This document shows positions 13,337-26,168 of a stretch of DNA of 64,000 nt, piece by piece (the stretch's first letter is position 1; every line of letters starts with the position of its first letter). This DNA is from Hemileia vastatrix. Taxonomy: Eukaryota; Basidiomycota; Pucciniomycetes; Pucciniales; Zaghouaniaceae. The stretch spans positions 4,918,501 to 4,982,500 of the forward strand of contig JASXTE010000017.1 in assembly GCA_030280995.1 (NCBI GenBank), given 5' to 3'. A model generated the notes under the pieces. That model saw nothing but the letters and a program-made list of their open reading frames with translations. It searched no databases and had not been told where the DNA came from. A program made the position numbers and the translations under genes.

Positions 13337-14492
13337 TCACAGTGAATGCTAGTATATAGCTATGATTTAATGGTTAATATTAATGAACAGACTACTTAAA
13401 AGATATGATTTATAGTTTAAACCTCTGGTAAATATTTATTAAAGTATTATACTCAATAATTAACTCAGAATATTTGGATTGATGCATGCTGGTGGTAGAA
13501 AATAGACTAATAAAATATAGTTTAGCTAGTATAAAGATAAAAAAAATTTATAAAAGCTTAAAAATATATTTGTATATAATAAAAATTGCTAGTAGTTATT
13601 TTTTTAATGTGTAGTAATTTAATGATATCCAATAGCTGGCCAAATCCCCTTTTACTTATACCAAAAACCACTGCAGTGCAGAGATCTTCCTTCCATATAA
13701 TTCCACTGCTTTCCCCAGAAATTAGAGAACTTTGAGGGCTAATCATCTCCTCATGTTTTCCACTTCAAGAAGTTTCATCACCCAGACCTCCATTTTGGAC
13801 CCTCCATCACAATTAATGATATCATACTAATATACCATAAACAGATGAAACAGAGAAAAGTGTGAACCATGAAGTAAACAATTAAAATGGCTCATCCAAA
13901 GAGAATAATATGAAACCAAAAAGATATAAAGGAAACAAAATAATTTTCCAATCCCCCAGTAACATTTTCAAGCCTTCTTATTGACCTGGTAACCTAGATC
14001 CAACCCAGAAATCTGTGATAATCCATTGAAGAAAACAGATTAAGTTGTCCAAGCTGAACATATGCATGGGTAAAAGGAATGTATGTGTGTGTAGGCATGT
14101 TGAATACATTGAATACTTGCATATGGCCTAAAATAAGCAGGATAATCATTCATATAGGCTATTTAGAGGGGTAAACCTGCATATAGTACTTTATATGCAT
14201 AGTATTACTGCATATATCAATGAATATGGAGGTTATACATGTATATGAGCTTATATATGTGTCAAACTACTTAATATCACTTAAGATAAGCATATTGTGA
14301 CAAAACTAGCACCTTAATAAATATAGGGGGGTTACATATAAGCTACTTAAACTCACACTAGTCCATATATCAGTATAATAAACATATATATAATTATAAT
14401 AAGCATATATATAGCTTATAAGCTTAATAAATTTAAGTTTATCTAAATTTAACCATAAGAATTACTCAGTCCTGGGGATAACTAGGCTGACA
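13337..14492 (-). repeat. solo LTR (1156 bp, minus) inserted in the chromodomain gypsy, TSD GTATT
   Basis: Read on the minus strand it starts TGTCAGCCTAG, like the 1177-bp gypsy-4 LTRs and the solo LTR at 23717-24895, and shares their order of internal blocks (AGGACTGAG near the start; TATATACTAG at the end). The last bases have mutated from TGACA. Perfect 5-bp duplications GTATT lie at 13332-13336 and 14493-14497. No internal sequence remains, so it arose by LTR-LTR recombination. It is more diverged than the gypsy-4 LTRs. Confidence 0.85.
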
Positions 14493-15860
14493 GTATTGGT
14501 AAGGAAGGGATTGTAGGAGTATCACTTAGAAGGGGAAGTGTTGTAGTGGAATGGGAGGATAATGCTACCAAACAATGAAGAGCTCAAGAGGTGGGTTCTC
14601 AAATCATGGCATTACTCCCCAATGGCAGGACACACACAACCACTAAAGAGAGTGGAAATGGTAAATTGTAACATTTATTGAAAGTCCATGAAAATATACA
14701 CCCAGCACTATGTAACAGCATGCAACTCTTTCCAATGGAACAAGGTCAGCCCAACAGTCACACCACTAACCCCATTGAGCATCCCCAAACAGCCATGGAA
14801 GGAACTTTTTTATAATCTCATGATGGAGTTACACAAATAGCAAGGAAAGAATGCTATCCTCCCAGTAGTTGAATGCTGCACCAAGATGGCACACTTTGTC
14901 CTCACCACTACCAAGGTTACATCAGAAGGTATGACAGGCTTAATGGTGGCACATGTATGGAAGTTACATAGATTTCCTGATAGCATATTACATGATAGTG
15001 GAAGTACTTTTAACTCTAAGATATTAAAGGTAATGTATGAGCAACTAAATATTAAGCTCATCTTTTCAACAACATGGCATCCAAAGACTAAAAGGCAATC
15101 TGAGATAGTGAATAAGGAAATCAAACAATACTTACACCATTTTATTAACCATCAACAAGATGATTGGGTGCAGCTGCTATCATTGGCTGAACTCTCATAC
15201 AATAACTGGACATATGCTGCAACAGGCATGTCACCTTTCTATGCCAACTATGGATACCACCCAACATTCTCTATTGGTACCCCATCAATGTTGCAAGTTC
15301 TAGGAGCTGAAGAACAGATTCAGAAAATACTGAGTATACATCAAGAGTTAGAAGCAACACTCAAATTATCTCAACAATCAATGAAGCACCTTTATGATCA
15401 AGGGAAAACACAGCATCAGGCACTACAAGTAAGTGATGAGATTTGGCTAAGCTCACAATTCCTTTCTACATTACACCCAAGCACCAATCTAGATCACAAG
15501 AAGGTGGGCTCATTTAAGATCAAGTGAAAAATATCTGACTCAGCATACAAATTAGAACTACTGATTTCAATGAGACAAACACACCCAGTGTTCAATATGT
15601 CATTACTCACAAAACACCAAGAAGACACACTACCAGGGTGTCCAGAAGAGCCATCAGCACCAGTCTATGTCAGAAATGAAGAGGAGTATGAAGTAGAAAA
15701 GATTATTGCTAAGCAGATGTATAGGGGAAAGGTTCAGTATTTGGTGCACTGGAAAGGTTATGGAGTAGGAGATAGGTCTTGGGAACCAAAAGAGAATTTA
15801 GGCAATGCTAAGGGAAAGGTGGTGGAATCTGAGAAGGAGCACAGGGAGCAGGAAGGGTAA
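14493..15860 (+). pseudogene. pol C-terminal half (integrase and chromodomain) of the chromodomain gypsy
   Basis: Integrase core is visible from about 14700. A long open part at 14886-15527 includes FPDSILHDSGSTFNSK (the usual Asp-Arg before Gly is HDSG here), STTWHPKTKRQSEIVNKEIKQYL (catalytic Glu context) and the SLAELSYNNW region. After a stop near 15525 the frame continues with [13 protein letters not shown] and a clear chromodomain at about 15680-15800 (EVEKIIAKQ...YLVHWKGYG...SWEPKENL) whose aromatic cage residues are kept. This is a canonical chromovirus tail. Stops make the copy inactive. Confidence 0.85.
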
Positions 15861-15871
15861 AAGAGAGGTAA

Positions 15872-16156
15872 TGTTAGGATTTGGGTTGTGAGGAGAAGAG
15901 GAGTGCTATGGGCACTATGCATTATGAGAGGCAGAAGAAGAGGATATTGCATAATGGGATATTATTGGGCAAGCACTGTGCAGTGTTCCTCATCAGACAA
16001 CTTAAATAGTAATCCAGTTACTTTTTAGCTTCCATAGTTGGAACCCTCACTGCTGGTAGCCCCAACCTAGCCAGTCTTAGTTAGTCTCACTGCTGTTCTC
16101 AGCATAGTCAGTCCCATCTTAGAGCTAGCTGTAGTCCATCCTCTTTGGTCTTAACA
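15872..16156 (+). repeat. 3' LTR of the chromodomain gypsy (about 285 bp)
   Basis: Purine tract GGAAGGGTAAAAGAGAGG at 15851-15868 is followed at once by TGTTAGGATTTGGG; the repeat ends GGTCTTAACA, giving TGTTA...TAACA inverted ends. Size and position just after the chromodomain fit a chromovirus LTR. The matching 5' LTR was not found in the window. Confidence 0.65.
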
Positions 16157-16190
16157 CTTCCCTTCCCTTCCCTTCCCTTCTGTTCCCTTC

Positions 16191-16222
<32 letters not shown>
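16157..16222 (+). repeat. (CTTCC)n pyrimidine run followed by a poly-A tract
   Basis: About five CTTCC units directly abut the LTR end and run into an uninterrupted run of roughly 30 A. A low-complexity stretch of this kind can arise by slippage or by retroposition of a poly-A RNA; nothing decides between them. Confidence 0.8.
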
Positions 16223-16229
<7 letters not shown>

Positions 16230-16703
16230 GAAAAAAAATACATGATTTTCAAAAGTGAAAACAAATCTTGACACCTCTTTTTTTGACTTTTGTCAAGTCA
16301 AGAAAGACATACCTTGATCTTTAAAATTCTGAATGATATTTATAAACAGATTTTATGTCTTTTTTATTTTTTTTTATATCTATCTCTATTATATTTTATC
16401 ATATATATATATATTTCAATTCATTCCAGTTCAATTCAAATTCAAGATATAAAAATGACTTAATGAGTATTTAATTTGGGTCAACAAGTAAACATTGATC
16501 ATTAGATCAGAACTAAAATCAACACTAGCTTTGTTCACTGTAGAATGGAATATATAATATAAGTGTTAATTATATTTGACATTTTGTTTTTGGAGAAGCT
16601 GCCCAATATTTTTTCAATCAAAACTTATTTCATTCATTCATTTGTTTATATATATATATATTCATTTTGTTTTGAGTATCTATGCATAAGCATTTTGCTT
16701 TAG
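16223..16703. other. AT-rich spacer downstream of the lysyl-tRNA synthetase gene
   Basis: No gene or repeat was recognised. It holds TA-rich microsatellites near 16400 and 16650 and presumably contains the 3' UTR and polyadenylation region of the minus-strand synthetase, whose stop codon lies at 16704-16706. Confidence 0.5.
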
Positions 16704-19490
<2,787 letters not shown>

Positions 19491-19570
19491 GGTTGTGAGT
19501 GGAGAGAAATGGATGCGAGGAAACGCCGGCCAGAAGACGAACAGGCGACTGCAGCGAACACTCCCAACAA
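19491..19570. promoter_or_regulatory. 80-bp divergent intergenic region between LysRS and the Tim17-like gene
   Basis: The proposed start codons of two divergently transcribed intact genes lie only 80 bp apart. This stretch is visibly richer in G and C than the surrounding sequence. No TATA box or CCAAT box was recognised. Transcription start sites of both genes probably lie within it or inside the opposite gene, so 5' UTRs may overlap. Confidence 0.6.
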
Positions 19571-20418
19571 ATGGACGCCCCAAACGAAAAACCATCGACT
19601 GTTTTGTGGGGCACTGGAGCTTCCGGTGCGTGGATTCTCTGGCTCCGGCCCTTGTTGGAGATCACATCAAGTTCTGATGGCGAACTTCTCCTTCTCGCCC
19701 TCGTTGTGATCACCCTTCGCTGTGCTCTCAACCAGCCACACTCGGAATCCTCATCGGTTCATTCCACTCCATCGCTCGCAACATTCCCCCTGCTGCACCT
19801 GTCTTCATCTCCACCGTCAAGTTCTCCGCCTTTGGTGCTGCTTTTTTCTGTATGCATCCTCTTTCCCCTCCCTTCCCCCCTGTGTCCCCTGACTCTCTCT
19901 TCCAGCTCTCCGCCAGTTTGCTATCTCTCCTCTCATACCTCCTCCAGCTTACAGCAATCCACATACTACTGGCATCTTAGATACTGCTATCTCTTCTGCC
20001 ATTGTGGGCGGCTGCTCAAATGCTTACTTTCGTTTGTCTATCCTCCTTCTCTTTCTCTTTTTTTCCCCCTCTCTCTTTTTCATTAACTTCTTTCCATCAT
20101 CCAGGCGGCCCTCGCGTCCTGTTCCGAAGCGCATTGACGACTTCGTTTTTATGTTCTTTTATACATCTCCTGTGCAACGAACTCTCTATTCTACACTCCA
20201 AAGGCGTTAAAAAATGGTTTCAAAACCACAATCATGTCACTCCCCATACGCCCCCTTTTTGGGAGAAACTAATTCCTCTTAAAAAAATTCCTGATACTGA
20301 ATGGAAGACTCGGTTGGCTTTGGAAATTCAAACTTTTGATAGAAAGATTGCCATTATTGATCAAGAAATCAAGGAGATTCAGCAACATCTAAGTTCGAAA
20401 AATACTCCAACTGGATGA
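19571..20418 (+). CDS. Tim17/Tim22/Tim23-like multipass membrane protein (4 exons, 202 aa)
   Basis: Exons 19571-19625, 19736-19849, 19906-20031 and 20105-20418 join in phase 1 at every intron (110, 56 and 73 bp, GT-AG), giving 202 residues. Four hydrophobic helices are apparent at about 14-30 (ATLGILIGSFHSI), 38-60 (FISTVKFSAFGAAFF), 78-97 (TGILDTAISSAIVGGCSNAYF) and 101-123. Small-residue helices and the GG...AYFRGPR segment before the last helix resemble the Tim17/22/23 fold of mitochondrial inner-membrane proteins. The soluble C-terminus (about 130-202) ends in an amphipathic, coiled-coil-like helix (LEIQTFDRKIAIIDQEIKEI). The exact family is not identified; a complex I accessory or TIMMDC1-like role is possible. 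An in-frame ATG at 19499 would add 24 residues, but they look unlike the body. The gene is unbroken and head-to-head with LysRS. Confidence 0.7.
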
Positions 20419-20951
20419 ATTTTCTAATATCTTTACATCTTCAACTTGGTAGATTAGCTGAAATTAGAATGCGTAACTATCATTTCAGCTTCCTTATGTG
20501 ACGAACAGACCACATAAAGTGTCAAAGTCATCGGAAATGCTCTAGATATTTTATCATGTTCCCTTTTATCTTGGAACCAGAAAATAATATGAAAGTATGT
20601 ACGTATTTAAAGCACCTTTGGAGGGAAGGGGACAGAAGGAAAATTATTGCTATATCTTGATGACTTTCGAGCATCTCCTATTGTCACGGTACTTTTTATT
20701 GTTTTGTTTTGTTTTATTTTTTAGTTTAATGCATAATACTTAGGTGCAAAGATCTCTTTGCTTACCATACAGAAAATCCATACCATCGCACAACATACAT
20801 ACAGTGAGATTCCAATTGTTACAGCTGATTTTCAAATCCCGTTTACTTTCTTATTTCTCATTATAAAATAATCTTGCCTATAGATCTAGTCCATGAGACC
20901 ACATAGATTAAGAATATCATATGTAGATTATTATTATTATTATTATTATTA
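20419..20951. other. Intergenic region 3' of the Tim17-like gene with an ATT microsatellite
   Basis: No gene recognised. GTTTTGTTTTGTTTT lies near 20700 and an (ATT)n run at about 20929-20950, directly abutting the hairpin at 20952. The first part presumably contains the 3' UTR of the Tim17-like gene. Confidence 0.5.
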
Positions 20952-20994
20952 CGAGCCTGCTACCTGTCTGCTATGCAGACGGTCAGCAGCCTCG
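20952..20994. repeat. 43-nt imperfect hairpin (20-nt arms, TAT loop)
   Basis: Arms 20952-20971 and 20975-20994 are inverted repeats with about four mismatches; the loop-proximal six pairs (GTCTGC/GCAGAC) are perfect. It lies about 290 bp beyond the end of the minus-strand Helitron helicase. Helitrons end in a short hairpin near the 3' terminus, but no CTRR end is seen next to it, so that role is unproven. Confidence 0.6.
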
Positions 20995-20999
20995 CACAC

Positions 21000-21200
21000 A
21001 CATCCGGACCTTTGGCCCTGGATGTTAGTCATAACATTGTGGAATATGCATGATTGGCATGACTACACATCTGGGCCAAAGGTCAGGGTTTTTGTTATAA
21101 CAGTTTAGAATATGCATGATTGACATGATTATACATTCAGACCTTGGTCCCAGATGTAAGTGATGTTAGCCTTGGATGGCATCAAGGCTAAAGGTCAATA
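21000..21200. repeat. Degenerate tandem and inverted repeats of about 66 bp
   Basis: Units beginning ACATCCGG (about 21000), ACATCTGG (21066) and ACATTCAG (21132) share a GAATATGCATGATTG core. Within them CTTTGGCCCTGGATGT and ACATCTGGGCCAAAG are inverted with respect to each other. Probably noncoding 3' sequence of the Helitron fragment. Confidence 0.55.
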
Positions 21201-21284
21201 TAAGTGTATTATTTTTATTACCCTCCCTTCGTTTCAAAACAATTATTAAATACAATTATTCGGGACTTCTTTTGTATACCACAA

Positions 21285-23716
21285 TTACTGCCCTTCAGCT
21301 TTCTCTGGTAAAAGTACATGGACATTTCCACTTACATATAACTGACCATGTGCAAAAACTGGTGATTCCAGGTTAAGACCTACAATGCCTAAAGATTGAC
21401 CTTGGGCCTTGTTGATTGTCATACCATAAGCTAATCTAATAGGTAGCAGAAATCTGTGCAGTGTGAAAGGAAGACTGGAATTGGGTGAACTCTCCAATGT
21501 GATCCTTGGGATAAACATCCAATTTCCTTCATATGGTCCAGAGAGTATACATGCTTCTATCACATTTCTTTCAATCTGTGTAACCACCAGCCTGGTGCCA
21601 TTACATAAACCTGCAGCTGGGTCAAGGTTACAAAGTAACATGATTGGGCAACCCTTCTTTATTGACAAAGAGTGTAGAGAAAAACCTGATGGATTGATAG
21701 TGTTTAAGTAATCTATTGGAAATAGGTTGTTTGGTGATCCATCATCAGCTATGGCTTGATCAGCACTATGAAAAGTTGAGATTCTTCCTGGTCGGATATT
21801 CAGAACCAATTTTTTAACTTTGTCTACATCCACATTTTTTACAGCTAGGATGACCCTACTTTTGAAGTACTTGAGCAGGGAGACTTCATCACAGTTGTCC
21901 AAAGAATTTATTCCAGGGTATACCACTGTGACTAATTCTTTTAACCCATCATGACCACTGGAAACACAGTATTTAGAAGGAATCTCCACCAAATCTGGAT
22001 TTGGTTTTCTTCCTTCCCCAATTTGAAGGATCCACTCAGAAAAACAGGTAGCATCTTGTACTTGCTCTTCATTCATTCCTGTCTGACAAAACCTCATGTT
22101 GATGTTCAGGTGGAGTTTCTTAACTTTTGGCCAGATAGTGCTGTGAATTAGAGTTGAAGATAATATCTGTCCTCTTGAGCTTTTTGGTATGACTGGAAGG
22201 CATTGTCTAAAGTCCCCTGAAAAATGACATAAAATTATAAGAAAGGAATATTTTTTGGCATCAGTACAAATGTATGATAATGGTAATGGAGATATATATT
22301 TATCCATTTAATAAAAAAGCCATTTTAATAGTTAGATGTTAGTTGAAAATGCATACAAGCAAAAAGCATAGCAATTCCACCAAAAGCAAGATTGTTTTTC
22401 AGGATATCCTGTAAACTTCTATCCATAGCCTCAGCACAATGACAATGTTGTGCTGGAGATTCATTCCATATGATTAACTTTGTCATCCTCAAAAGCTTAG
22501 CTAGGTCACTCTGTGCTTTAATATGATAATATGAATCTTGATTTATATAAAGTGGAATCTTAAGCCTGGAATAAGCTGTCCTTCCCCCTCCTAAAAGTGT
22601 GGATGATATCCCAGAAGACGCAACCACAAGAGCAATGTGTCCTTGACTTCTGAACCATGCCAGGATCATGTTTTCAACAAACGTTTTACCAGTTTCCCCA
22701 GGTCCATCCAAGAAAAATATACCACCCTCTCCAGATGAATGGGCTTGTGTAACTGCATTAAAAGCATTTTTCTGGTCTACATTGGACAAATGATACTGAT
22801 TTCTCCATTTTTCAGAAAGCTCCTGCCTGTCATATGACTGCTCTTCCAAGATGAGCTGACCTGAGATAGATGAAAGTGTTGTGTTGGATCAGGAAGTCCA
22901 TATTCAGATAAAGAGTAACCTTGTTTAGTAAGCAGGAGGCTAATAAGATTCAAAGTGTCATTTCTGATTTGTTGGTTGAAAGCTGCAAAATGTGAAACTT
23001 TGTTTGCAGGATATGTTGACAGTCATCCCTAAGTCCAAAAATGGGTGAGTCAAGAAGAACCACTGAATCAGAAGGATGGTTCCAGATTAGAATAGAAGTG
23101 GACAGTTGTCTGAGTTGATGCCCAGTTGTCATTAATGATGCTATATCCAAGCATTTCTTGTATTCAGCATCATCTTTCAAAAGACCATATGCCAAGCAAG
23201 CAGCCTTAAAGGTTGGGTGTTGGACACCATGCATATTTCTCAGAGCTTCATAGCTTTTTGGTCTAGCCACATGGTAAATAAGAAGGTGCAAGTAAAACCA
23301 TTCTTGAGCATTTGGTCCACAGAAGGTAAACCACCCATTACTTGTGTCTCTTTGAGAAATTGTCCACTTTTTTTTCACTTCTGCACACCAACATTGAATT
23401 TGGAAGGATTAAAAATATAGAATAACATCCTAAGGACTCACACATTCCAAACAAACTGGATTGGAGCATCAGGATAGCTGGCCCCATGGGCCATCTCAGC
23501 AGCTGGGGCATTAGAGCATGCTGTAAACCACTCTGTTAGGGTGGGTTTTCCTGCTTACTAACACAGTAACTTCAGCTGATACCTCCTCACTAGAATTAAA
23601 TATAACTGTCTGTTGGTCTGGAAAATGAAGATGTAATCTTGAAACTGCTGGTTCATGACCATGAAATGAAAAAGCAAACAGTTTCCAGCATGCTTCAACT
23701 GCTGAAACATACCTAC
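21285..23716 (-). pseudogene. Helitron RepHel helicase (PIF1-like), broken 3' part
   Basis: Blocks on the minus strand match the C-terminal region of Helitron Rep-helicase proteins: EACWKLFAF...LHFPDQQTV (about 23700-23610), FYLHLLIYHVARP (about 23300), helicase motif I GPGETGKT (about 22700), motif II IIWNESPAQH (about 22460), GDFRQCLPVIPKS (about 22210), LRNLDPAAGLCNGTRL-like and MTINKAQGQSLG (about 21410). Helitrons transpose by rolling-circle replication; this domain unwinds DNA. Motif I has Glu for the second Gly and motif II has Asn for the catalytic Asp. The final SRVTS-type motif is replaced, and stops separate three frames (23378-22950, 22849-22325, 22307-21285). The HUH Rep part is absent. 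The upstream part is cut by the solo LTR at 23717. Confidence 0.85.
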
Positions 23717-24895
23717 TGTCAGCCTAGATATCCCTAGGACTGAGTATTTCTTATGCTTAAAATAAGATAAACTTAAGTACATTAAGCTTATATCTTAAAA
23801 ATAAGGTTAAAACAATTATATATATGATTATAATACATATATATATAATTATTACACTATTATATAACTTATAGTACATTAAATAGCTTTTTTATAGCCT
23901 AATAATACTTATTAAGGTGTTAATGGAGTCATAATATACTTATCTTAAGTAATATTAAGTAATTATTGACAGACATAAGCTTAAATGTATACATAAAGCT
24001 CATATTCAGTGAAATATGCAGTATATTATGTATATTTAGGTCTATGAGTGGGTTTTAGCCTCTTAATAGCCTACAACCTTTTTTTTTCTGCTTATTTTAG
24101 GTCATATGGACAAAATCAGTGGATTCACAATGCCTACAAAAGCATAGACATCTATATCAGGCGCATACACTCAGTTTGGACAACTTAAGCTGCTTCCTTA
24201 GATGGATATTCACAGATTTATGGGTTGGGAGGTCATTGCTGGGTTAATGTGGATACTTGGGGATGTTATTGGGGGCTTGGACATTTCATTTGTTTCCTTT
24301 ATATGCTTTGTGTTTCATTAAATCTCTTTTGGATTGCTTATTTTACCTGTTTCTTTATGGTATCCACTTTTATCTGGATTTTCTAATGATGTTTTGGGTC
24401 TGTGTTATCATTAATTGTGATGGAGGGTCCTTACTGGAGGTCTGGGTGTTGAGTCTGCTTGAAGTGGAAGCCATGGGGAGGTGATGGGCCCTCACAGTGC
24501 TGTAATTTCTGGGGATAGCAGTGACATCATCTGGATTGAAGGTCTGTGCACTCCAGGGGATTTGGGTATAAGTAAGGAGGGATTTTGACAGTTATTTATC
24601 ATCAATTACTTACTACATTTAAATCAAACACTTAAATACAATTATTAACATTTAGAAATATATTATAAAGCCTTTTATAAGTTGATATTATCATTATATA
24701 AGCTATAACTATATTCTATTTATCAATTTTCCACCACTAAGCACACATTTAAATCCAAGTTTTGTGAGTTTTATTTGAGTATAACTATTTTATTAGTCTT
24801 CCCCTGAGGTTTAATAACTAAATCATTTATAAATAAGTAGTAGGACCATAAATAAACACTATTATATCATACTTATATACTAGACTATACTGACA
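23717..24895 (+). repeat. solo LTR (1179 bp, plus) inserted in the Helitron, TSD CCTAC/CCTAT
   Basis: Begins TGTCAGCCTAGATATCC and ends ACTATACTGACA. It is the same family as the gypsy-4 LTRs, close to them along its length. Flanking pentamers CCTAC (23712-23716) and CCTAT (24896-24900) match at four of five positions. Removing the LTR restores a continuous Helitron frame across the junction, which independently confirms the borders. Hydrophobic open frame 24257-24484 inside it is not considered a gene. Confidence 0.88.
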
Positions 24896-24954
24896 CCTAT
24901 CATCCAGATATTACTTTACCTCATCTATCACAGGGGGAAAAACCCCTGAACAAG
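24896..24954 (-). pseudogene. 59-bp Helitron remnant between solo LTR and copia element
   Basis: Read on the minus strand this encodes ...FPPVIDEVK, a stop, then YLDDR, which runs directly into YVSAVEACWKLF on the far side of the solo LTR. That is the expected order in Helitron proteins. The copia element at 24955 interrupts the fragment, and no Helitron sequence was recognised beyond 29184. Confidence 0.75.
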
Positions 24955-25051
24955 TGTTATGTACTTAGTCATTACTGTAGATATACTGTTGCAGCGGTAC
25001 CTCCTGTTCTCTGGTTCTTTCTGGAGTCCAGTTGGCTGATACCGTGCAACA
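24955..25051 (+). repeat. copia 5' LTR (97 bp)
   Basis: TGTTATGTACTTAG...GTGCAACA. Its final ~38 bp are repeated once more at 25070-25109 with two substitutions, leaving the primer-binding region unclear; the base following the LTR begins GGTGAGTAATTG, and no tRNA match could be assigned. Confidence 0.88.
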
Positions 25052-25247
25052 GGTGAGTAATTGATAATGGTTCTTTCTGGAGTCCAGTTGGCTGATACCA
25101 TGAAACAGGTTATGGTCTGTCCTGAATTGGTGTAAGTAGCTATCAGTGACCCAAGAATCCACTACATTAGCAGAAGAGCAGCGTGAGTAGTCAAAAGACC
25201 CCCAGTGCAGTCTGAAAAGACTTACTTCTATGCACTGGTAAAATTTA

Positions 25248-25510
25248 ACCCTCCCAACATATCTAATTCACAAAATTCATCTCAGAACACTCCCCTCTCT
25301 CTTAAACTGTCCCCCTGACCCTCATAAACCCTCTCTCCCCCTAGGAAGTCCTCCCTCTCTCTTGGAATTTATCTCCCTTGCTTGAAATACCCTCTCTTCT
25401 CTTGTAACCCATCCCTCTCCCCCTATCTTGGACTACCTTCCCCTATCTTAGAATACCTCCCTCTGTCTCAGAATTTCCCCCCTTCCACTCTCCTGTCTTA
25501 TACTCATCAT
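25248..25510 (+). repeat. C/T-rich minisatellite-like leader of the copia element
   Basis: Pyrimidine-rich stretch with irregular repeats of the type CCTCTCTCTTGGAAT / CCCTATCTTAGAATACC, lying between the 5' LTR and the gag ATG at 25520. It is noncoding. Confidence 0.6.
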
Positions 25511-25519
25511 TGCAACATC

Positions 25520-26168
25520 ATGCCATTGTCTTCATTATCCAATGCCTCATTGGCTCCCTCCTATGAATCTACCTGCTCCACTCAATGTGTAAATAGTCTG
25601 CTGTTAATGAAGCAACATCTAGAGGCAATGAAATTAGTTTTGGATCTTACTGAAAATTTGCCAAATCTCAACAAAGACTTGGACAACTAGGAGGGTTGGC
25701 ACAAAAAGCATCTTGGCATTAGTTAAAAGCATTGTTGGTACCATTGACTATGCTTTTAATCAAAGAATGCTAGCTGATCAAGAAGCTGAACTGATGACAT
25801 TCAACATCATTGATCAAATTCTCACTTCAGAAATTCAACTCAATATTCACACTGATTGGACACCATATCAATTGTACCACAACTTACTTGACAAATTCAA
25901 CCACATCCATTTATCCCACATATCAGCTGCAAACATAGAGAAACTCTACAAGTGTGTTGATTGGATGAACTCAAAGCTGGAGGAATCTGAGGATGTGTCT
26001 GTGGAAGAATTGATTGAAAGGTGTGAATTTGAAACATCTTACAAGTTTATTAGTGTTGATGTAACCTCAGGTGGTGAATGTGCGGCTGAATCTTCTTCTC
26101 CCTCTTCAAATTCTTTCTTGCTCCCCTCATTTTTGCAAACAGTGAAAAAGAATGCAGTTATCAATTGA
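25520..26168 (+). pseudogene. copia gag (UBN2-type), frameshifted
   Basis: Starts with MPLSSLSN and stops at 25690; the frame resumes at about 25713 and ends at 26168. Recognisable gag features are the helical stretch around ADQEAELMTFNIIDQILTSEI, DWTPYQLYHNLLDKF and the NIEKLYKCVDW segment followed by VSVEELIERCEFE. The serine-rich C-terminus runs almost directly into the pre-integrase region (WHWQLGH near 26200), so no CCHC knuckle or DSG protease is encoded where both are expected. Confidence 0.7.

Noticed and set aside
16157..16222. Poly-A tract as the tail of a non-LTR (LINE/SINE) insertion
   Set aside because: The sequence before it is an LTR end plus CTTCC repeats; no LINE coding sequence, SINE promoter box or TSD could be identified.
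19677..19709. Alternative start MANFSFSPSL for the plus-strand gene at 19571
   Set aside because: It stops after ten codons and lies within the first intron of the spliced model, which joins three phase-consistent introns.
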